NCBI GenBank assembly: GCA_955652715.1
Contig: CATPBS010000244.1
Span: 1-9,077 of the forward strand
Source: an uncultured Candidatus Udaeobacter sp.
GTDB lineage: Bacteria > Verrucomicrobiota > Verrucomicrobiia > Chthoniobacterales > UBA10450
Direction: 5' to 3'
Length of the DNA stretch: 9,077 nt
Part shown: piece after piece, positions 4,980 to 9,077 of the stretch
Numbering within the stretch: position 1 is the first letter of the stretch
Layout of the letters: each line of letters begins with the position of its first letter
The notes under the pieces: model-generated
Seen by the model: the letters and a program-made list of their open reading frames with translations, nothing else
What the model was told of the DNA's origin: nothing
Database searches by the model: none
Translations under genes and position numbers: made by a program

Positions 4980-5695
4980 TGGTCATGTGACGGCTGAACC
5001 AAATTCGTTCCCAGAAGGCTGGAGACGGTATTAATTAAGAGCGCAAGGATGATGGTATTGAATCCAAACGCGAGCACACTCTGCAGGAGCGCCAGCCGCC
5101 GCATCCGGTGTGAAGTAATTTGCACATCCGAGACTTGGCAGGTCATGCCTATAACGAATGAAAAGTAGGCAAAATCGAAATAATCCGGCATCCGCTCTCC
5201 CGGAAAAACGAGCCCGCCAGCATGTCGACGTTCGCCTGGTTGGTCGCCATCGCCATAAAAAGCGTGGGCGTAGCGCAACCCGAAAACAGTGTGCATAAGA
5301 CACCAAGACAAGACAACCGTCCCCAGCCCTAACATGAGATGCCCAGTGAAGTGACCGCGCGTCTCGCTCCCGCCTACGATTACGAGAAATCCCACCGCGA
5401 ACAAAGCCGCGCACGCCGCCACCACGACAAAGACGAAGAGCACGGTCCGCCCAACATCCTGCTTTTGAGCACGAGCACGCAACTTCCGTTGCGGCGTGAT
5501 CAAGATTGTTAGCCACGCAGAGGCGAGAACGAAGAATGCAAAAGCATCCCAAGCCGCAATTACGTCAGTTGGAAGACGCACGTGGTTCCGTAAACAAAAG
5601 AAAACGGCAGCTCCGGCAGCGCTCCCCAAAATCATCCGATGCCGCGCATCGTGACCACCAATCGAATCGATCAGATGTGCCATACGTCGATGCAT
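4976..5695 (-). CDS. DUF1345 family membrane protein
   Basis: An integral membrane protein of 239 residues from ATG 5695, with predicted helices at about 20-36, 45-67, 83-107, 117-136, 176-191 and 202-228. The family signature is clear: HTVFGLRYAHAFY (135-147), GGLVFPG (160-166) and PDYFDFAYFSFVIGMT (170-185), then SDVQ and a last helix rich in FNTIILALLIN. These match DUF1345 (predicted membrane proteins of unknown function). The start is uncertain. GTG 5728 is open and lies seven bases after the stop of the upstream methyltransferase gene, with GGGAG almost touching it. ATG 5695 has AGGAG about 17 bases upstream, and ATG 5683 is also possible. The small gap suggests an operon with the methyltransferase. 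Its 3' end overlaps gcvH on the opposite strand. Confidence 0.85.
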   Translation of the reverse strand: MHRRMAHLIDSIGGHDARHRMILGSAAGAAVFFCLRNHVRLPTDVIAAWDAFAFFVLASAWLTILITPQRKLRARAQKQDVGRTVLFVFVVVAACAALFAVGFLVIVGGSETRGHFTGHLMLGLGTVVLSWCLMHTVFGLRYAHAFYGDGDQPGERRHAGGLVFPGERMPDYFDFAYFSFVIGMTCQVSDVQITSHRMRRLALLQSVLAFGFNTIILALLINTVSSLLGTNLVQPSHDH

Positions 5696-5735
5696 TAAAT
5701 GATAGCGGTGCGCTCCTGCAAGCAGCACTCCCTAA

Positions 5736-6464
5736 CTAGTCAATCTGCTTTTTGATGGCGAAGCCAGTGTAACCCCACCGACCCCATTCGTAATGCGATG
5801 TGCGTTGCGCGTCGCGCCGTCCGGTTTTTTTATCATGTGCGTATGTCTTTGCGACAAATTCGGGGAAGGCCGCGTTCATCTGCACATCGTGCGAAACGAG
5901 TAATCCGCCGTCGCGCAGCCGCGGCCAGAACTGGCGAAATTCCCAGAGCATGTGCCGGTGGCTGTGCGAGCTATCGTGCAAGAACATGTCGATCGGTGAC
6001 GGCAGTTGATCGCGCTTAAGGAAATCTTCGACTTTGCCGCGCATTGGCACGAATCCGCCTGAGGCAGATCGCAATTCGTCCGGAATTAAAGCGCCTTGTT
6101 CACAATCTTCGCTCAATTCGATGCTGTAGAGTTTGGCTGTCGTGCGCTTTTCATCTGCGAGCGCTTTCAAGATAAAAGCCGAGGACATTCCAATAAACCC
6201 ACCCGACTCGACCACCACCGCCGGTCGGAGCCAGCGCGTCAATCCGTAAAGCGTCGCGCAATCGAGCGCTCCCAGCACGCCTTCGCTGCCGTACGCATCG
6301 CGGCGCCGTATCATTTCCGCCATGAATTCGCTCGCCCGAATCTCCGCGGCAAAACGCGCCACGGCATCCCAGATGGCGTAAAACGGAGTCGTACATGACT
6401 CCAACTGACTCGCTTTTTTCGATCGACGCCGCCACGGGAGCGAAAATGCCGTCACTTTTTTCAT
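5736..6464 (-). CDS. Class I SAM-dependent methyltransferase (Methyltransf_24-like)
   Basis: A 242-residue protein with a Rossmann-type methyltransferase core. Motif I is VVVESGGFIGMSSAFIL (83-99), where Glu86 and the following glycines form the SAM site. The second strand ends in LYSIELSED (112-120), with Glu116 expected to bind the SAM ribose. The motif IDMFLHDSSHSHRHMLWEF (158-176), followed by WPRLRDGGLLVSHDV (180-194), is characteristic of the Methyltransf_24/CmcI-like group (the family's D-x-x-H...GG...HD pattern). The substrate cannot be told; relatives act on sugars and small molecules. An upstream in-frame GTG at 6494 would add 10 residues; ATG 6464 was chosen, with no clear ribosome site. 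No signal peptide; probably cytoplasmic. It lies just upstream of the DUF1345 gene on the same strand and diverges from xseB. Confidence 0.8.
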   Translation of the reverse strand: MKKVTAFSLPWRRRSKKASQLESCTTPFYAIWDAVARFAAEIRASEFMAEMIRRRDAYGSEGVLGALDCATLYGLTRWLRPAVVVESGGFIGMSSAFILKALADEKRTTAKLYSIELSEDCEQGALIPDELRSASGGFVPMRGKVEDFLKRDQLPSPIDMFLHDSSHSHRHMLWEFRQFWPRLRDGGLLVSHDVQMNAAFPEFVAKTYAHDKKTGRRDAQRTSHYEWGRWGYTGFAIKKQID

Positions 6465-6589
6465 CAATTCAAGAGCGAAAACATTGGCTCGCACTTCTAA
6501 TCGACGCGACCTTTAATTTCCTGTTTTTACGATACCAAAGGTCCTCCACGACTGAAGATCGCTTTAGGGTGTTCTGCCCTCAGCGCACT

Positions 6590-6644
6590 TTGTAGGCATA
6601 TAGCCACATCGCGCGTTGTCCGCTGAGGACAGCGGACGCTACAA
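6590..6644. repeat. Two-hairpin palindromic element C (TTGTAG/CTACAA ends)
   Basis: A 55-bp element in the 263-bp gap between the divergent methyltransferase and xseB genes. Terminal inverted repeats TTGTAG (6590-6595) and CTACAA (6639-6644) enclose two hairpins. The first is weak: GGC (6595-6597) and GCC (6603-6605) around ATATA. The second is strong: 8-bp arms GTCCGCTG (6618-6625) and CAGCGGAC (6630-6637) with an AGGA loop. The ends match those of the elements at 1513-1566 and 2464-2529, but the stems do not. The rest of this gap holds only the candidate xseB promoter and a weak AGGG/CCCT inverted repeat near 6566-6580. Confidence 0.72.
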
Positions 6645-6697
6645 CACCAGGTGATTTGGCAAGGCTCGATCACAGAGAAGTCGCCCTTTTCTCCCGC

Positions 6698-6714
6698 GTA
6701 ACCTGTGCTTAATT
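6698..6714 (+). promoter_or_regulatory. Candidate extended -10 promoter of xseB-dxs
   Basis: GTAACCTGTGCT (6698-6709) leads into TTAATT (6709-6714), an extended -10 element of the form TG-C-TTAATT. It shares 11 of 12 leading bases with the site upstream of gcvT. No good -35 is visible; CTTTTC is at about 6686-6691. Transcription would begin around 6721, a few bases before the ATG at 6728, giving a very short leader with no ribosome site. It would drive both xseB and the overlapping dxs. This is inferred from pattern similarity alone. Confidence 0.45.
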
Positions 6715-6727
6715 GCCCGTTCTCCCC

Positions 6728-7045
6728 ATGAGCAGCAAACCGAAGCCACGCGAGGCAGAGCTTAATTTCGAAGGCGCGATGGATCGGCTCGAAAAAATTG
6801 TAGAGCAGATGGAGTCCGGTAAATTGCCGCTTGAAGATCTGATCGTCCGCTACGAGGAAGGAATGAACCTTGTAAAAGTTTGTCAGGAGCGACTTGCCAA
6901 CGCCGAGCAGAAAATTGAGATCATTGCTCGCAACAGCGCAGGCAAACCGATAGTTAAAGACTTCGAGCCGACACCGGAGACGACCGGACAGGCGGTCGGT
7001 GCCGATGACTCCCAAGATGCAAATGACGAAATCAAACTCTTCTGA
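6728..7045 (+). CDS. xseB: Exodeoxyribonuclease VII small subunit
   Basis: A 105-residue protein. The core matches XseB: FEGAMDRLEKIVEQMESGKLPLE (14-36) and the second helix YEEGMNLVKVCQERLANAEQKIE (42-64), which together form a helical hairpin. XseB binds XseA to make exonuclease VII, which degrades single-stranded DNA. The tail from about residue 70 (AGKPIVKDFEP...NDEIKLF) is longer than in the roughly 80-residue E. coli protein. It is acidic and probably disordered, and ends in a short DEI-x-x-F motif. ATG 6728 is favoured over an in-frame TTG at 6713. The 3' end overlaps the start of dxs by up to 47 bases in another frame, a common xseB-dxs coupling. xseA is not in this window. Confidence 0.93.
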   Translation: MSSKPKPREAELNFEGAMDRLEKIVEQMESGKLPLEDLIVRYEEGMNLVKVCQERLANAEQKIEIIARNSAGKPIVKDFEPTPETTGQAVGADDSQDANDEIKLF

Positions 7046-8969
7046 GAATTCTCGGACCGCTGAGGCGACACTCGCGCCAAAGCGTCTGCTCGACGGGATC
7101 CGCTCGCCCGCGGACGTCAAGTCGCTTCGCGAACAGGATCTGCCGCAGCTTGCACACGAAGTTCGCGATGAGCTGATTAAAGTCCTTTCCCAAACTGGCG
7201 GGCATCTCGGACCGAATCTCGGCGTGGTCGAGCTGACGATTGCCTTACATCGCGTGTTCGACACGCCGCGCGACCGCTTCGTCATGGATGTGAGCCACCA
7301 GGGTTACGTGCACAAAATGTTGACCGGGCGGCTCGATCGTTTTCATACGATGCGCCAATTCGGTGGACTCAACGGTTTTCTTCTACGGACGGAAAGCGAA
7401 CATGATTGCTATGGTGCGGGTCACGCTGGGACCGCGCTTTCCGCTGCGCTTGGCATGGCGGTCGGCCGCGACCTGCGCGGCGGTAACGAGAATATCATCG
7501 TAGTCGCAGGCGATGCCGCATTCACCTGCGGAATCAGCTACGAAGCACTCAACAACGTCAAAGCGCACACGAAGCGGTTCATCGTCGTGCTTAACGACAA
7601 TGAATGGTCAATCGCAAAAAATGTGGGCGCGATCGCAAGTTATCTAAACACGATCGTGACAAGCCCGACGTTCGCTCACCTGCATGAAAAAGCGCGCGAT
7701 TTCGTGCAGGCAATTGCCGGAAAATCAGTCGCCGAATTCGCGCATAAGGTTGAGGAAAGCGTGAAAGGACTACTGGTTCCGAGCGTCATCTTCGAGGAAC
7801 TCGGCTTGCGTTATTACGGGCCGATTGATGGACACGATATTCCATTGCTCATCCGGACCTTCGAGTTTTTGAAAACGCAGGAAGAGCCGGTGCTGCTGCA
7901 CATTCTCACCAAGAAGGGAAAAGGGTACGAACCGGCCATTAAGCAGCCCGACAAATTCCACGGGCTCGGCAAATACAAGATCGAGAGCGGCGAAACCGCG
8001 CCGACGCCGACGCCCACCTATTCTGAAATCATCGGCAAAACGCTGGCGAAATTTGCAGAGACGAATCAGAAGATCGTTGCGATCACAGCGGCGATGCCGA
8101 GCGGGACTGGCCTCTCGCATTTTGCCAAGGCGCATCCAGGTCGCTATTTCGACGTCGGCATTGCGGAAGAACACGCCACGCTTTTCGCCTGCGGCCTGGC
8201 AACGCAAGGGTTGCAACCTTTCCTGGCGATTTATTCCACGTTTTTCCAGCGCGCGTACGACATGGCGATTCACGACATCGCCATCCAAAACCTGAACGTG
8301 AAATTGTGCATGGATCGCGCCGGATTAAGCGGCGACGACGGTCCGACGCATCATGGCTTGTTCGATATCGGTTATCTGCGCCACATCCCGAATTGGGTGC
8401 ACATGCAGCCGAAGAACGAAGACGAATTCGTCGACATGCTCTGGACAATGGCGCACTACAACTCCGGTCCAATTGCCGTCCGCTACCCGCGAGGTTCAGG
8501 GACAGGCACGCAAATAAAACCGGAACCGAAACTTCTCGAGATTGGCAAGGCCGAGGTCGTGCAGCACGGGCGCGACGTGGCAATTTTCGGCCTCGGCAAC
8601 ATGTTTGAAGTTGCCGAAGAAGCGGCGCGCAAGCTGGAAGAAAAAGGAATTTCCGTTGCGCTCGTCAATCCGCGTTGGATAAAGCCGATGGACACCGGCA
8701 CCCTCGAATTCTTCGCGCGTAGTGTGGAAGTTGTCTGCACGATTGAAGACCACGTTTTGCACAACGGTTTTGGCTGCGCGGTGATGGAGCATCTGCACTC
8801 GCAAATGATCAACACGCCGGTGGTGCGCATCGGTTGGCCCGATCAATTTATCGAGCACGGCGCAGTTCCAATCCTGCGCAAGAAGCACGGCATCACCGCC
8901 GATGCATTGGTCGAAAAAGTCCTCCCGCTCCTCCGCAAAAAATCCACGCTCAAGCCATCCGTAGCCTGA
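7005..8969 (+). CDS. dxs: 1-deoxy-D-xylulose-5-phosphate synthase (variant thiamine-binding motif)
   Basis: DXS joins pyruvate and glyceraldehyde 3-phosphate with thiamine diphosphate to make DXP, the first step of the MEP isoprenoid pathway. The 654 residues contain all three transketolase-type domains. E. coli positions map well: His49 is His67 (GGHLGPNLGVVELT), His80 is His98, His299 is His319, Glu370 is Glu388 (FDVGIAEEHA), Tyr392 is Tyr410, Arg398 is Arg416, Asp427 is Asp445, His431 is His449 (DDGPTHHG) and Arg478 is Arg496 (RYPRG). Oddities: the thiamine motif reads GDAAFTCG (169-176) instead of GDGxxTGG, DVGHQ reads DVSHQ (95-99), and GTGHSSTS reads GAGHAGTA (137-144). Starts are possible at GTG 6999 and ATG 7005, 7017 or 7023, all inside xseB. 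ATG 7005 was chosen because AGGCGG lies nine bases upstream. It is cotranscribed with xseB. Confidence 0.92.
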   Translation: MTPKMQMTKSNSSENSRTAEATLAPKRLLDGIRSPADVKSLREQDLPQLAHEVRDELIKVLSQTGGHLGPNLGVVELTIALHRVFDTPRDRFVMDVSHQGYVHKMLTGRLDRFHTMRQFGGLNGFLLRTESEHDCYGAGHAGTALSAALGMAVGRDLRGGNENIIVVAGDAAFTCGISYEALNNVKAHTKRFIVVLNDNEWSIAKNVGAIASYLNTIVTSPTFAHLHEKARDFVQAIAGKSVAEFAHKVEESVKGLLVPSVIFEELGLRYYGPIDGHDIPLLIRTFEFLKTQEEPVLLHILTKKGKGYEPAIKQPDKFHGLGKYKIESGETAPTPTPTYSEIIGKTLAKFAETNQKIVAITAAMPSGTGLSHFAKAHPGRYFDVGIAEEHATLFACGLATQGLQPFLAIYSTFFQRAYDMAIHDIAIQNLNVKLCMDRAGLSGDDGPTHHGLFDIGYLRHIPNWVHMQPKNEDEFVDMLWTMAHYNSGPIAVRYPRGSGTGTQIKPEPKLLEIGKAEVVQHGRDVAIFGLGNMFEVAEEAARKLEEKGISVALVNPRWIKPMDTGTLEFFARSVEVVCTIEDHVLHNGFGCAVMEHLHSQMINTPVVRIGWPDQFIEHGAVPILRKKHGITADALVEKVLPLLRKKSTLKPSVA

Positions 8970-8975
8970 TAAAAG

Positions 8976-8990
8976 CGAAGGGCGCCTTCG
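8976..8990. terminator. Hairpin just after dxs, possible terminator
   Basis: CGAAGG (8976-8981) and CCTTCG (8985-8990) form a 6-bp stem with a GCG loop, starting six bases after the dxs stop codon. No T-tract follows, so intrinsic termination is uncertain; it may simply protect the 3' end. The remaining bases to the window edge (8991-9077) show no gene, only a 9-bp direct repeat AGTCAGAAC at 9016-9024 and 9040-9048. Confidence 0.35.
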
Positions 8991-9077
8991 ATCATCCACG
9001 GGGCGGAACGTCGAAAGTCAGAACGCAACACGGCGTCTCAGTCAGAACAACGCTCTATAGAACGGCCCGCAGGCGAG

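Noticed and set aside
6527..7285. A 252-codon minus-strand frame across the xseB promoter, xseB and the start of dxs
   Set aside because: It crosses element C and two well-supported genes and shows no recognisable domain.
1..9077. CRISPR array, prophage, toxin-antitoxin or defence island
   Set aside because: No regularly spaced direct repeats, no integrase, transposase, nuclease or toxin-like proteins; the genes are mainly housekeeping plus unknown membrane proteins.

Overview
The window reads as ordinary chromosome from a moderately GC-rich, diderm-type bacterium. My best guess is a soil Verrucomicrobiota lineage (Chthoniobacterales/'Spartobacteria'-like). This rests on the unusual DXS sequence type, the gene mix, poor Shine-Dalgarno sites and a high load of short palindromic repeats; no ribosomal or marker-gene placement was possible. 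No phage, plasmid, defence or CRISPR locus is visible.

Layout, left to right. (1) The 3' end of cysS (cysteinyl-tRNA synthetase) on +, then a candidate repeat at 259-350, a stand-alone left-handed beta-helix protein resembling the GlmU acetyltransferase domain (400-1080), and a 66-residue two-helix membrane protein (1120-1320). (2) On -, tRNA-Ser(GGA) (1398-1482), hemQ (coproheme decarboxylase, 1579-2394) and a rhomboid-fold membrane protein lacking protease residues but carrying a C-terminal Cys/His motif (2535-3314). (3) On +, gcvT-gcvH of the glycine cleavage system, overlapping by ATGA. gcvP is not here. (4) On -, a class I methyltransferase followed closely by a DUF1345 membrane protein whose stop codon overlaps the gcvH stop. 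(5) On +, xseB and dxs with overlapping ends, joining the exonuclease VII small subunit to the first enzyme of the MEP isoprenoid pathway.

The most interesting signal is a set of short elements, each with terminal inverted repeats enclosing two adjacent hairpins. Three are intergenic (1513-1566, 2464-2529, 6590-6644) and share GTTGTAG/CTACAAC-like ends. Their hairpin stems differ completely in sequence between copies, yet each is nearly or fully self-complementary. A fourth element with the same two-hairpin architecture but different ends lies inside gcvT (3849-3905). It is 57 bp, in frame, and adds about 19 residues in a place where GcvT proteins normally have none. This resembles the coding-region palindromic elements described in Rickettsia.

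Most of the genes are housekeeping: one-carbon metabolism (GcvT/H), heme synthesis (HemQ), isoprenoids (Dxs), DNA repair (XseB) and translation (CysS, tRNA-Ser). No gene-free stretch exceeds about 265 bases. The longest (6465-6727) holds one repeat element and a candidate promoter.
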